64,000 nucleotides of DNA from Cafeteria roenbergensis (Eukaryota > Sar > Bigyra > Bicosoecida > Cafeteriaceae). The notes under the pieces are model-generated. The model was not told the origin of the DNA and did no database searches. It worked only from the letters and a program-made list of their open reading frames with translations. Positions 1 through 11,762 of the stretch are shown here, in pieces. Each line of letters begins with the position of its first letter. Within the stretch, counting starts at the first letter, position 1. The DNA is taken from the NCBI GenBank assembly GCA_008330645.1, contig VLTN01000050.1, positions 186,001 through 250,000 of the forward strand, written 5' to 3'. A program made the translations under genes and the position numbers.

Positions 1-1627
1 AAAACACCACCATCCGGCGAAACTCCATGGAAAAGACGAACCCGGACCCCTCGCCGTCCACCGACCGGAAGAGCTCCATGGCGGCCGCGCGCGGCGTGGA
101 GGGGTGCAGCAGGCAGAAGAAGTCCGCCCACACCCTGGCAGACACGCCGCGGTAGGTGCGGCCGCGGGGCTGGTATGGCGACGCCGCGCCGAGGCCGCTT
201 GGGGCGCGGGCGGGGGGCGGGGGGCGTGGCGTGGCGATGACGAGTGGAGAGGCCACGGCCACGACCGCCCCCGCAGCCTGGCGCGGCGGCGCGGCGAGCG
301 GGGTCGCCGATGGCGAGCCGGCCGGGGGCGGAGCGCACGGAGCCCGCGGCGACAGCGCAGCTGCAGCTGCCGGGGTCGCGGCTGCCGCCTTGGTGCCTGG
401 CGCTTGCGCCGGCGCTTGCGATGAGGCTGCTCTGGGCGCAGACCCTGCTCGCGCCGGCTTGCCGCTCTGCCCGTGCTCGCGCCCCGCCCGCTCTGCCGCC
501 CGCACGGCGTCGTGGGAGGCTGCGCCGCCCCCGCTGGCGGCAGCTGCGGTCGCCGCGTCGGCGGCAGCCTGCACGAGCAAGAGCCTCTCGAAGGCGAGGT
601 CTACGCCGTCGAAGATGTTCGAGTACCGGGCGAGGACCTTGCGCTGCGTGAGGGCCTTGAACTCGATGTAGGTCGCTGCCAGCATCAGGTTGAGCAGGAA
701 GAAGGTGCTGAGCAGCACATAGGAAACGAAGAGGACGGCGTAGCCGGGGGAGCAGCGGTAGGCGGGAAGCATCACCTCGGGGAAGTTGGCTGTCGTGGTC
801 AGGACGAAGAACTGGGTCATGGAGTCGAAGAGCGACGCGAAGTAGTCCGAGCAGCCGCCCTTGTCGGCAGAAAGAAACGCCGAGCAGCCGCCCGGCGGCC
901 TGGGGTTCCCAGCAAAGGCGGTGCACTGGTCCCCGTCGATGCCCGCCAGCAGCACGAACCCAAGCACCCCGAAGAGAATGTTTGCCATCCCAAGCATGGC
1001 CCCGACGGACAGGATCTTGGGAGTTGCTGAGATGATGGAGGCGGCGATCCGGCGAACGTTGCGAAACCGCTCCAGGAGGAAGACCGGGCGCGTGAGGCGG
1101 ACCCAAGAGAAGCTCCACTGGGCCGTGGTGTAGATGGCAACGAGGGCGATGAAGTTGACGGGCACGAGGGCCGCCTTTGCGATGGTCCACTTCTTGGTGA
1201 CGTAGATCCGGGGCTCCAGGTAGACGTACTGGAGGGCGCAGTCCCAGGCGAAGAAGACGAGGCACGCGAGCTCCAGCGCGGGCACCCACGCTGACGGGTA
1301 CGGCTCGCCGGTGCGGCCAGGCTCCACAAAGCCGAGCGCGCAGAGCAGCAGCGCGACCAGCGCAGACGCCAGCCTGTACGCCTTGTGGTGGTACACCCGG
1401 CGGGCAGCCATGCTCCACGGCGTCGGGAGGGCGGGCGGGCGCCCGTGGTAGGCGTTGCGCACCAGAATGACGGCCTGGTGAAGCGGGGGCAGAACCTTGG
1501 GCCGGCAACCGGTGCAGCACGAGTTGAGGCAGCTGTGGATCGCTCCCTTGGCCTCCGAGTCACTGGCAGCTCCCCGCCCACGTGCCCCAACGCGGCCGGC
1601 CGCCGCGCCGTCTGCTTCGGGGCCCAT
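1..1627 (-). CDS. TPCN1-like: Two-pore cation channel (TPC family), 3' part cut by window edge
   Basis: Voltage-gated cation channel of the TPC family, expected in an endolysosomal or vacuolar membrane. Reading leftward from the ATG at 1627, 542 codons lie in the window with no intron. Domain I is complete. S1 is near residues 84-102, S2 near 117-140, S3 near 148-168, an Arg-containing S4 (LTRPVFLLERFRNVRR) near 178-193, and S5 near 205-228. The pore stretch FVLTTTANFPEVMLPAY (274-290) is the family signature, and S6 lies near 296-320. A long Ala/Pro-rich linker (about 360-500) follows. An EF-hand-like stretch (FRSVDGEGSGFVFSMEF) sits at the window edge, as expected for plant-like TPCs. Domain II lies outside the window. 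The start is the first ATG of the open frame. The gene is divergent from the F-box gene. The family call is strong; ion selectivity cannot be read from this half. Confidence 0.9.
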   Translation of the reverse strand, partial: MGPEADGAAAGRVGARGRGAASDSEAKGAIHSCLNSCCTGCRPKVLPPLHQAVILVRNAYHGRPPALPTPWSMAARRVYHHKAYRLASALVALLLCALGFVEPGRTGEPYPSAWVPALELACLVFFAWDCALQYVYLEPRIYVTKKWTIAKAALVPVNFIALVAIYTTAQWSFSWVRLTRPVFLLERFRNVRRIAASIISATPKILSVGAMLGMANILFGVLGFVLLAGIDGDQCTAFAGNPRPPGGCSAFLSADKGGCSDYFASLFDSMTQFFVLTTTANFPEVMLPAYRCSPGYAVLFVSYVLLSTFFLLNLMLAATYIEFKALTQRKVLARYSNIFDGVDLAFERLLLVQAAADAATAAAASGGGAASHDAVRAAERAGREHGQSGKPARAGSAPRAASSQAPAQAPGTKAAAATPAAAAALSPRAPCAPPPAGSPSATPLAAPPRQAAGAVVAVASPLVIATPRPPPPARAPSGLGAASPYQPRGRTYRGVSARVWADFFCLLHPSTPRAAAMELFRSVDGEGSGFVFSMEFRRMVVF

Positions 1628-1990
1628 GCCGGCCTCGCGGAAACGCGCCGCGGGATGACAAGGCAGCTCCTTTTGCAGGAACGCGAGCAGCAAGCCTCCC
1701 TCCTCTCCGCAGCCAGGCGGCGGCGGCGGCGGCGGCGGCCGGAAGGGTGGCCTGGGTGGGCCTGGCGCGCGGCCGCGCGGAAAAGTGCTCACCCCCGCGC
1801 GCCTCGCTTGCCGGCCAAGCGCCTGGCTCGCGGCGCACTGCCGGCAACTGCCGTCTCTGACGCCCTCGGGCAGAGCCCGCATAGTTGGGGCAGAGTCGGA
1901 GGAGCCAGGCCTCGGTGCGGAACAGAAACTGCGGCGCGATTTCAAGTTGCGGCCGAACGGCCGCACGCCCAACCCCGCGGGGGGACGGAG
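1628..1990. other. Divergent intergenic region between TPC and F-box genes
   Basis: These 363 bases contain the 5' flanks of both divergent genes. The only structure seen is a CGG triplet run at about 1717-1739. No TATA-like element or RNA gene was recognised. Confidence 0.5.
1717..1739. repeat. CGG trinucleotide repeat
   Basis: About seven uninterrupted CGG/GGC units in the putative 5' untranslated or promoter region between two divergent genes. Confidence 0.7.
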
Positions 1991-4900
1991 ATGGAGGCGC
2001 TCTGGGGCAACCACGACGCGAGCCAGCAGCTACTGAGCTACCTTGCCGCCCGCGACGTGGCCAACCTCGCAGCAACCTGCACGCAGTGGGCATCAGCCTG
2101 CCGGTCGCCGCGGTTGTGGAAGCGCGAGCTGGAGCGCGAGTTGCGGGCGCCCGCCAGCCGCAGCGGCGTCAACTACGACACGAGCTACATGGACCTTGTG
2201 AGGTGGCGCGCTTGCTGACCGGTGAAGCGACGCCTTGCGTTGTGCGCGAACCCCCGCGCGGTCGTCACTGGCCGCCGGCGCCGTCGCATTCGAATCTGTC
2301 CCGCCTTCCCACAGTATGCGAGGCGCATGCTGCGGCGGCGCATTCGGGCTGGCCCTGTCTCGCTGACCCTGGTGGCTGGAGGCATGGACGCAGAGCAGAC
2401 GCTTGTGGCTGACTTTGTTGGCAACCGGGAGGACTCGGACCGCTTGCGAGCGATGCAAGTGCAGGGGACTGCGCCTGCGTGGGCGCCAGGTGGCACAACC
2501 GCGCTGAGGGGGTGGTCTGGCGTCCACCTGAGCCGCCTGGGCGTTCTCGTGGGCGTCAGCGCTGGCGGGCGCGCCGCTGCCTGGGCGCTGCCGTACGTGG
2601 CCGAGTCGCTGCCCACAGCGGCCCGCCGGGCGCTCGCCGCCAACACCGGCCTGCCGTCTGCTCCAGACCCTTCGCCGCTGCATCGCAAGGGCGGGCCGCC
2701 CCCCCCAGGGCCGTGGGTGGCAGTCCCGTCGCACGCTGCGCGCCGGCCGCAGCGCCCCTCAGCTCGTGCCGCCGCTGCGGCGGCAGCCGCGGCCGGAGCC
2801 GCCGCCGCCGCCACGACGGACGATGCTGTCGTGCTTCCCCGCCTGAGCTGCAGCCTGGCCCACGCGGCGCTGGCCGGAAAGGCGGCCGCCGACTCCCAGA
2901 TGCGGTATCGCGCCCTCGCGCTGCCGGGCAGGCACGAGTCCCCGCTTGTCGTGTTCAAGGTCCGCCCCACCGAGCAGGACGGCTTCGGGCTGTGGGGCGA
3001 ACCCGCGGACGACAGCTCTTCCGGCTCGACGGAGGTTGGCGTCCATGGCGACGCCGCCGCGCCCGCCATGCCGGTTTCGCCCCACGGGGGGCCTGTGCTG
3101 GGGAGGGCGCACTCGGCGCCGGACGCTCCGGTGGGGCAGCTTGCGTCCGACGCGTCCGGCTCCTCGTCGGGGACGCGGGCCTCCGCTGGTCCTCTCAGCA
3201 GAGCCAGCTCGAGCAGCGGGGGGGGCGCGCGCCTGCCCGCCGGGGGCGGCGGGTTGCGTATGCCGAGCGGCGAGGCGGCGCCGCTGGGGGTGCCGCGCCC
3301 CGCGGTGCTGGCGGGTTTGGCGAGAGTGCGCCGTCGCGGGGCGGCGAGCTCGTCGGGGTCGCCGGCTGGTGGCGGCGACCGTGGCGGTGGGCTGGGGTCT
3401 GTGCGGTGGGGCGTGATCGGCGGCGGGCCACTCTGGCGGAACGCGCTGTTCCAGGCCTTGGTGGCCGCGCCGGAGCCGGCAGCCTCGGCGGCAGCGGGAG
3501 GCGGCGGCCGCAGTGCAACGTTGCAAAGGAAGGGTCGTCCGTCGAGGCGCGGTTCGGCTTGGAGCGAGAACAGCAACGGTACCGGTGGAAGCGGGGGGGG
3601 AGGAGGCCACGCCGCGGCCGGGAGCTCTGCCAGCCGCCCGCCGAGCAGTACCGGGCGCAGCAACGGGCGGGGCGGGTACTCTGTGAGGCGGAGACGTGGG
3701 GGAAGCTCTGCCGGTGAGCAGAGCGGTCAAGAGAGCGGGAGCGACGCGGCTGGAGGCGCGGGCGGGGCGGGCGCGAGGACGAGCGGCGGAAGCAGCCGCG
3801 GCAGAGGCGGGGGGGCCGTGGCCGGGGGCGGTGTCCGAGCTGCTGGTGGCGGGCTCGCCGGGGACGGGGCGGCGACGGACGAGGGCTCCGAGGAGGAGGA
3901 GGAGGAGGAGGAGGCGGAGGAGGCGGAGGAGGAGGACATCGGCGGCCGGGGTCTCTGGGCCCCTGAGAATCGTCGTCGCTGGCAGGAGCTGCAACAGCGG
4001 CACCACCGCCGTCAGAGGGAGCGGCAAGCGGCGGCGGCGGCAGCTGCGGCGGCTGCGGCGGCTGCGGCATCAGCGGCGTCAGCGGCGGCGGGGCGGGCAT
4101 CCGTGGCTGGCTCGCCGCCGCTGCGACCTCGGTCGCCGCACGCTGCCGAGCCGCCACGCGCCCTCAAGGCGGCCGGCGCCCAGCCGTCGCAGGGCACGCC
4201 CCAGGGGCCAGAGGCAGCCCTGAGCCTTCGCGCCCTGGCCCCTTCCACGCGCGCTGCCGAGTCGGCGGAGGCGGCAGCTCCCCTCCGGGCAGCGGCTCCC
4301 TTGCCGTGGGAGAGCGGGAGCCACGAAGAGCCGAGCGGCTCGGCTTCGCCTGGCATTGACCGCCGCGCCTCTCGACAGAGCAAGGCGCAGCTGCGGGCGG
4401 CGCGGCGGAAGGAGCGGCGAGAGCGACGTCGTCGCGATCGACGAAGCCACGCAGGCGCAGCCAAATCCGAGGCGGGCACGCCGTCTAGAGTGGGACCCGC
4501 GTCGTCGATCGCAAGCGCGGTGGCGCCCTTCCATGCCTTCGCTGGCGCCCAGTCTCCAGCACGCGCAGGCCGGGCACTCGCGCCCCCCGCCGCGTCTGGC
4601 AGGGCGGCGTCGCGACGCTACTCCGTGGCAGAGAGCGTCGCCGCGCGGACACCGCCCCCCTGCTCCAGGTCAGCGGCTGGCCTGCGGTCCGCCTCGGAAG
4701 GATCTCCGGCTCTACCGGCGGGGTCCGTGGGCGGGGTGGGCAGAGCCGCAGCCGGCGGGGCGACTCCTGAAGGCGCGAGCGGTGCGGCAGCCAGCATGGC
4801 ACTTGCGATGGGACTCGCCATGCCGTTGGGAGGCGGCGGGGAGGGCGAGTCAGGCACGCGTCAGTGGGGCGACTGGGGTGGCGGCGCTGGCGAGCGGGGA

Positions 4901-7702
4901 GGCGGCAGCGGCAGGAAGGACGTGCGAGGTGAGAGAGCTTCCAAGGCTGCGCCGGCAGCTGCCGCGGCGCAGGGACAGGACGGGGGCGGGTCAGCACAGC
5001 GGGGCAGCGGCGACGAGGGCAGTGAGTCAGCTGACGAGGACGACGCTGCGGTGTGGTGGTCAGTGCGTCCCGCGCGGCGGTGGGAGGACGGGATCGGAGG
5101 GGCGCTGGCTGCAAAGCTGGCTGCACCTCGGGCGGTTGCGGGGTCGGCGGTGGCGGCGGCATCAGCACCAGCACCGGCACAAGCGGCAGCACCAGCAGCA
5201 CCAGCAGCACCGGCACCAGCAGCAGCGGCACCGGCACCAGCAGCAGCGGCACCGGCACCAGCGGCGCCGACTCCAAAAGGGCCTTCGGCAGCCACAGCAG
5301 CGGCACCCAGGTCACGGCAGGGCAGCGCGCGCAGAACAGGCGGATCTTCGCGCCGCGGCCGGCGAATGGACTCTCGCACCACGCTGCCGGAGGTGCTGGG
5401 CGGCACCCGCCTCACCGTGAACCTTGACAGGCGACGATCCGCGTCCAACGCGGACGCCGCGGACACCGCGTCCGCTGACGGCCGGGCTGCGCCGGGCACC
5501 AACGCAGCGGAGGCGGGCGCCGGTCAAGCCCGTTTCGCTGGCCGCGTGCTCAGCTGGGACGGCGCAGCGCCGGCAGACGCCTCTCCGCGCAGCAACACTG
5601 GCTCCGAGAAGGGCTCGCGCGGCAAGCGCCGGGGCCGCAACGGCAGATCCGCAGCCTCTGACAAGGGCTCCGAGGCCGCGACTGCTGTCTCCGGCAAAGA
5701 CGTCGACTGGTCCTCACCGGCTCTCTCCGCGCCTGTGTGGGTCGTGTCGTCCTGGGCGGACGAAGGGTATGCCGACCGCCCCTCGGGCCGGGCGGACGCG
5801 ACAGTCACGCTGCGCGCCCTCGTGTCCCACGCCGACGGGTCAATCAGCATCGTAACGCCAGAGTCGCTCGTGGCACGGCTGGCCAGGCCCCTCCCAGCGG
5901 CCGACGCCGAGGCCCACCTGCTGCCCCGCTCCATGTGGCCGGCTGAGCCGGAGGAGGGCCCCGAGGCCGCGGGCCACCGCGTGCCCGCCAGAGCGCGCGC
6001 GTCGTCGGCCGAGTCTGCCTCGTCCGTCGTGTCCCCAGAGGCTGCCGCGACGGCCCGTGGACAGGCGGCGACCGTGAGGCAAGCGGCCGCTGCCCGGGCG
6101 CGGGCAGAGGCCGCGCTGGCCGTGCGGGGCCGAGCGGAACAACCGCCCGGCCAGGAGCCTCGGCCAAGCGGCGGCAGCGCCGATGCCGACCTCGCAGCGG
6201 CGGATTCAGCGGTCATGGCGCCGCTGCTGCGGCCAGCGGCGACCCCTCCGTGCCCGGCCGAGAGTGCCTCGGTGCAGGCGGCGGCCCCCTGGCTTAGCCG
6301 CCCGCTGCTGCGGCTGGCGCGGCCCGCAGGGGCCGAGGCTGGGAGTCGCCTCGCCCTGGCCGCAGTGGCGCAGGGCGGGACGGCCCGCGGCGGCACGGTG
6401 GTCGCCGGGGCGGTGGGCTCCGTCGTGGGCGTGTGGCGCGTCCCTGCAATGCGCCCTGCCCCCGCCTCACAGGGCGCCGCCTCCGCGGGGGACACAGCGG
6501 CAGAGGCTCTGCCAGCGCCGACCCTGCCCGTGGCGCTGGCGGCGGAAGCGTCTCTCGTTGGCCACGGGGCACCGGTGTCGGCTCTTGCGCTTGGCCCCCG
6601 TATCGCAAGCCGGGACACTGCAGCAGCAGGCCCGGCAGAGCCGGCAGAGCCGGCAGGTGCGTTCCGGGGGGAGGTGGTGCTCTCAGGCGACCTCCGAGGA
6701 GGGGTGTGCCTGTGGAACGCGTCGTCGGGGCGAGTGACGGCAGCCCTCTCTGTGGTGGGCGGCCCCGCGCTGAGCAGTGCGCTGCGGGGCGGGAGGCGGG
6801 GGCGACGCAGCGGCAGCCAGGACGGGGCGCCGCTTGCCGCCGCGGCCTCTGCACACAGCCTCGGCGCCGGCGGCCGGTTGGGCGGCGCCGGGGCCGCGCG
6901 AGGGCCAGGGCCTGGCGCGGCCGTGACCGCCGTGGCCGTGTCTCCCCGATTCTTCGCTGCTGGGTCGGCGGACGGGTCCGTATCGGTGTGGCAGCGGCGC
7001 TGGCAGGGCCGCTCGGAAGGGGCGCCCGCCCTGCTGGTGCGGCACACCGGCGTCCACGAGGATGGGCCTGTGATGGGCATGTGGCCGGCATCGGACGAGA
7101 CCTCGTCCTTCATCAGCACGGGCGGGTCCGGGTCGGTTCGCCTGTGGCAGGCCAGTCTGTCGCACCCGGCCGGTCCCGTGCAAGAGGCGGACTCGAGCCG
7201 CGACGCCGCCGCGCCAGTGTCGGCGCCTGCGCTCCGGGGCGCCGCCTCTGGCCGCGATCTGGCAGAGGGCGACGCGCCGGTGAGCGTGGTGGTCACCAGC
7301 GTGTCAGGCCACTCGGGCAGAGTCACTTGCGCATCGCTGAACCGGTACCGAGCCATCACTGGCGACACCTGCGGGTGTATTCGAGTATGGGGTGTCGGCA
7401 GGTCGGCGGGGGGCCTGTCGAGGGCCCTCTACGTGGATCCGCCGGCGGCAGTGACGTCGCTCGACGCCAGCGCAACAGGCGACGTGATAGCAGCAGGCAC
7501 CGCGGACGGGCGCGTCCTCCTCGCAACCTTTCCCGCTCCGCAGGCGCCCGCGCACCGCCGCCCCGCGTCGCTGTCCGACCGCCAGCCAGCAGAGCCAGCG
7601 GCCGCGGCGCGGCTGTTGCCCCGCGCGGCCCTGACTCCGACGCAGCAGGTCGAGGCGGACATGCTCGCCCTGGCCATCGAGGCGTCCCTCCTGGAGCAAT
7701 GA
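1991..7702 (+). CDS. F-box / WD40-repeat protein with C-terminal ubiquitin-interacting motif
   Basis: Likely substrate receptor of an SCF-type ubiquitin ligase. Exons are 1991-2197 and 2315-7702 (donor gtgagg, acceptor cacag, phase 0), giving 1863 aa. An F-box occupies residues 1-52 (QQLLSYLAARDVANLAATC, then SPRLWKRELERE). Residues of about 70-1210 are low-complexity: poly-Ala, Gly/Ser-rich, an acidic Glu run near 593-612, Arg/Ser patches and an Ala/Pro repeat. About seven degenerate WD40 repeats fill about 1215-1840, with endings such as GGVCLWNAS, GSVSVWQRR, GSVRLWQAS and GCIRVWGVG. The last residues, EADMLALAIEASLLEQ, fit the UIM pattern (A-x3-S-x2-acidic). The substrate is unknown. The F-box and WD40 calls are good, and the UIM rests on the motif. 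The start is the ATG just before the F-box, with G at -3 and +4. Confidence 0.85.
5158..5270 (+). repeat. Ala/Pro-coding tandem repeat in the F-box protein gene
   Basis: Imperfect units built on gcaccagcagcagcggcaccg encode an Ala-Pro-Ala-rich tract inside the disordered middle of the F-box/WD40 protein. The tract is probably prone to length variation. Confidence 0.7.
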
Positions 7703-7842
7703 GCCAGGCTGGCGGGCGGCTGCGTCGCGTGCCACCGTGCACGTGCCCAGCTCGCCGTTGGCAAATTGCAGAGCGCGGCAACCCAAGGTCGGCGCAGTCG
7801 TTGCGCTCGGCGCACTTGGCAACTCGCCAGGGCTCAGACATC

Positions 7843-10800
7843 ATGCGGTCCGTGGCCCTTGCCACCGCAGTGGCATGCGCTGTGTGTTCTGCCTCTGCCT
7901 CCCTCGTGATGCTCAACTCGACGGCGACGGACCGAACGCTCGTGGGTGAGCCGGCAAGAGAGTGCCCCGCACCCTCCACAGACCACCCAGCCCCACAGTG
8001 GCGCGCAAACGTCACAAGCGAATGAGGATGGTGGTCATGCCCAGTTCCCCTCGTGGTTGGGGACGGGCTCGCGGCCTCATTGCCTGCGCTTGCGGCGTCT
8101 CGTTGTGCGTCGTCAACTCGCAGGCTTCGGCGGCCTCTCTGGTGGCGGCGCCACCTCCCGCCTGCTCCCGTCGTATGACGACGACACGAAAGCCGAAATC
8201 CTTGACTACCTGTTCAAGCCCAACTACGGGGCGAGCCTGTGAGCCAAGCGGCCCCGCTCTCGGTCGTGAGTTGCAGCTGCGAAAATGCGCGATCCGCCCC
8301 AGCGACGCCGCCATCTCGACCGGTCTCGCTCCCCTGCGCAGACATATCCTCAAGGTCGAAATCGGCGGAGATGCGCAAAGCACCGGTGAGCCTGGGCTCG
8401 CTCGCGGCGGGCCGCAAGCAGCGCCATCCGGCACCCGGAGCGGCCCTGGCGCCAACTGCAGCTCGCCCGGCTCGCCCCCGCGCCCCGCGCCGCAGACGGG
8501 ACCGAGCCTTCTCACCAGCACACGGAGGACGACCTGAACTGCGACAGAGGCTAGTGAGTGCCGCGCGCGCATGCCCAATCGGCTCTCTCGCCCGCCGTCC
8601 CGCAAGGCATCGGAGAAGGATTGTCCCCATGCCGCCGGTACTCCCGCAGTGAGTGGTACCTTCTCAAGGAGGCCAAGGCCCGCAACCCTGACATTCTCAC
8701 CTACGGGCTGTCCTGGGCCTGGCCTGCTTGGACGGGGAACTTCACTGACAGCCCGTGGAACGCTCCTGCCAAGGCTGCAAACTACACCCTCAACTGGCTG
8801 CGCTGCGCCCGCGACTCCCACTCCCTCGACATCGACTACGTGGGGAGCTGGAATGAACGCTCGTACAGCGCCGACTACCTGAAGCTGCTGCGTCGGGAGC
8901 TGGACTCTAACGGGTTCCCTTCCACCCGCATCGTCGCCCCGGACTCCAACTGGGACATCGCCGGCGAGATGCTGACCGACCCGGAGCTCATGGATGCCGT
9001 TGACATCGTGGGTGCCCACTACCCCGGCATGACCAGCAGCTCCGATGCCATCAAGACGGGGAAGCTGTTGGCCGCATCCGAGGACGACAGCACGTTCGGC
9101 GACAACATCGGCACGGGCTGCTGGGCACGCCTCCTGAACCGCAACTGGGTGCAGGGCCGGATGTCGGCCACCATGTGCGTTCCGTGTCAGCGATGCTGGC
9201 GCTGGCGCTTTGCGCCGCTGCCCCCCGGTTGTCATGGTCGCGTGGGCAAAACAAAGCGTTCGCCGTCGCGCGCGCCCACCGTTGCGTCTCCCTCCGAGCG
9301 CCGGCCCATTGCATCGCTTCCTCCCCACCACTCCGCTTGCCCACCTTCTTGCAGCATGTGGAACCTCCTCGCCTCGTATTAGTGAGCCAGTTGCCACGAG
9401 CCGGCCCGCCGCCGGTCGTTGCGCAGCAGCATGGCCCTAGGCCAGACCAAACCCTCCGGCCAGCCCGTGCCGCCCCCCCCCCCCCCTCCCCCAACTCTCT
9501 CGACCTGCCGGTTTCCTCGTCTTTGCTCTCGACCCGCTGCGACCGCGCTCTCGCAGCCCCGGGCTCCCCTGGATGGGCACGTCGTTCATGTGGGCGACGC
9601 AGCCTTGGTCAGGTCACTACCAGGTGAAGAGCGCAGTCTACGTGACCGCCCACTGGACGCAGTTCACACGCCCCGGCTGGAGCTACCTCGCCGTGGACAG
9701 CACCGGCGGGTCCGGCTTCTTCGCCAAGGGCGGGACCTACGCGTCGCTGGTGGAGAACGCCGACGGCACCGGGCACTTCAGCGTGGTCATGGAGAAGATC
9801 CACCACGACAGGTCCAAGTGCGTGCGCCCCGGCCTGCCCGAGTACAGCGTGGAGCAGGAGTCCGTCACGTTCAGGCTCACCGGTCCCGCTGCGGCCACGG
9901 CAGCCGCCCAGGGCAAGCTCGCTCTGTGGACCTCGGTGCTTCGGTATAACGGACAGGAGAGCACGCTCTTCGAGCAGCAGGCCCCCATCCCCGTGGCACG
10001 CGCTCCCGACGGCAGCGTCAACTTCACGGTGACCGTGCCCGTTGACGGGGTCTTCACGGTGTCCACGATGCTGACGGGCCCGGCAAAGGGCGGCGTCGCC
10101 ATGCCGCCGAGCGCCGCTCCCTTCCCCGTCCCGTATTCGGACGACTTCAATGACTACCCTCTGCACTCGGAGCCATCGTACTTTGCCGACCAGGCGGGCA
10201 GCTGGGAAGTGCTCGACTCGCGCGACCCTGCGCACGGGCTTGCGATGCGCCAAATGGTCCCGCAGAAGCCCATCTGCTGGGCGGGCGACTACGCGCCAGT
10301 ATCGGTGTTCGGGGAGACCACTTGGACCGACGTCAACCACAGCGTGGACTTTATGATCGACCCCGAGTCCTCGGCCACCGCGGCCGCTTCTATCGGCGCT
10401 CGCGTCACTGGCACCACGCGGCCCAATGGCGTGTTCGTGAGCGTGGGGCTCGACGGGACGTGGACAGCGTACTACAACCTGGGCGACGGCAAGTCTGCCG
10501 CCCAGGGCAAGCTCCCGGTGGACGTCAAGCCGTCTCAGTGGCACAACCTTGCGCTGGCCGTCACGGGCAACCTCGCCTCCGCCTGGCTCGACGGCATTGC
10601 TCTGTTCGAGAACATGGACGTGAGCACGTGCAACTGCCCCAGCGGGTGGACGGCGGTGGGCACCGGCTGGACCTACGAGTTCGTGTGGTTCGACAACTAC
10701 GCAGTGAACTCGGCAACCAACGCAGGCGTCCTCTGCGCACCCGCCGCGAGCGGCCAGAGCGCGATTCTCGAGGGCACGTCCACCGCCTTTGACGCGAACT

Positions 10801-11180
10801 TCCGGTACCGCTACTCGTTCCAACAGGGCAGCCTGACGCTCATTTCCAACCCCAGCCTGTGTCTCGGCGTGTCGGGCAAGGACCCCAGCTCGGGCTACCC
10901 GAACGTGGCGCTCGTCGCCTGCGACCCGCAAGACGCCTCGCAGGCGTGGGACCTGCAGCTGAACTCCACGACCACGCAGTTTGTCAACGGCTTCGAGAAC
11001 AAGGGCTACTGCATGGACGTGGCTGGCCAGGCCTCCTGGGCAGGCGCCAACGTTGAGCTGTACGAGTGCAACGGCGGCGACAACCAAAAGTTTGTTCTCG
11101 ACGAGGACGGCCGCATCGTCAACACGGGATACGTGGAGCCCAAGAAGGCCGTCGGCGCGTGCAGTGCCATTCCCATGTGA
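7843..11180 (+). CDS. GALC: Galactocerebrosidase (GH59) with C-terminal ricin-type lectin domain
   Basis: Lysosomal or secreted beta-galactosidase that removes galactose from galactosylceramide. Seven exons (7843-7945, 8124-8238, 8342-8385, 8496-8553, 8650-9174, 9355-9381, 9557-11180) join in frame to 831 aa. Residues 1-20 form a signal peptide. The GH59 barrel shows [29 protein letters not shown], the acid/base Glu in GSWNERSY and the nucleophile Glu in ASEDDST. The usual GALC beta-domains follow, with the lectin-like jelly roll at about 485-672. Residues of about 695-825 are extra: a ricin B-type stretch with ASQAWDLQ and DNQKFVL motifs and YCMDVAGQ. Intron 5 has an unusual gtgcgt donor and is stop-free, with a length divisible by three. 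The GALC call is strong; the ricin domain may bind the glycan substrate. Confidence 0.93.
9473..9486 (+). repeat. C14 homopolymer in GALC intron 6
   Basis: An uninterrupted run of 14 C in the intron between 9382 and 9556, upstream of the acceptor at 9555-9556. It may serve as part of the polypyrimidine tract. Confidence 0.7.
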
Positions 11181-11378
11181 CAGGTCTGGGCAAATGCCTG
11201 CCGCTGCGAGCCTCGTGCACGAGCCGGGCAAACCGCGCGGCGCCGGGCACCAAAGCCCGCCTGCCCCAGCCCGCGCGCGCGGCGCACTGTGGCGCCGGTG
11301 GCCTTCTGCGCGCCTGCCAGCGATTGCGTGCCAGTTGCGCGGGCTGCCAGCCCGCTGCAAGGCGCGCCCCGTCTGCAC

Positions 11379-11762
11379 ATGGCAGAGCCGAATTTCGGCC
11401 ACGCGCGCGACGCTCCCCAAGCACTTGCAAGCGCCATGTCAGAAGCTGCTGCCCGCCCTGGTGCAGCTGCGCGTCCTCGCGGCCCCAAGCGCGCTCGAAG
11501 CGCGCCAGAAGCGGCCGCACCGGCGGCTATGGCCGACGCAAGCGCAGACCGACGCTGGACGCTCAGCACCAAGCGGTTCGTGACGGTGCGCGAGTTCAAG
11601 GGACAGGTCCTGACGGACATTCGCGAGTTCTTTGACAAGGGCGGGGAATTGCTGCCGGGGAAGAAGGGAATTAGCCTGTCCATCGAGCAGCTGCGGGAGC
11701 TGGCCGCGGCCCTCCCCGACATTCTCGAGGAGGCGGAGGGCAGGGTCGCCAAGCAGGCCTGA
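11379..11762 (+). CDS. SUB1: PC4/SUB1-type transcriptional coactivator
   Basis: Single-stranded-DNA-binding coactivator of RNA polymerase II. From the ATG at 11379 the product is 127 aa, about the usual PC4 length. ATGs at 11436 and 11529 are in-frame alternatives. The N-terminal half is Ala/Arg-rich and has no obvious fold. The conserved PC4 domain occupies the last 65 or so residues: FVTVREFKGQVLTDIREFF, then a Gly-Glu-Leu-Leu-Pro-Gly-Lys-Lys-Gly-Ile-Ser-Leu stretch, which is the family signature. No intron is seen. It lies 198 bases downstream of GALC on the same strand and converges with the GT61-like gene. The family call is strong and the exact start is uncertain. Confidence 0.9.
   Translation: MAEPNFGHARDAPQALASAMSEAAARPGAAARPRGPKRARSAPEAAAPAAMADASADRRWTLSTKRFVTVREFKGQVLTDIREFFDKGGELLPGKKGISLSIEQLRELAAALPDILEEAEGRVAKQA

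Noticed and set aside
5524-7368. Long antisense open frame (614 codons) opposite the F-box/WD40 gene, and similar ones opposite RWD, GALC, TPR-flavodoxin and TAF2 genes
   Set aside because: They lack conserved motifs, mirror the GC-rich third positions of the true gene, and mostly lack a sensible ATG. They are by-products of base composition.
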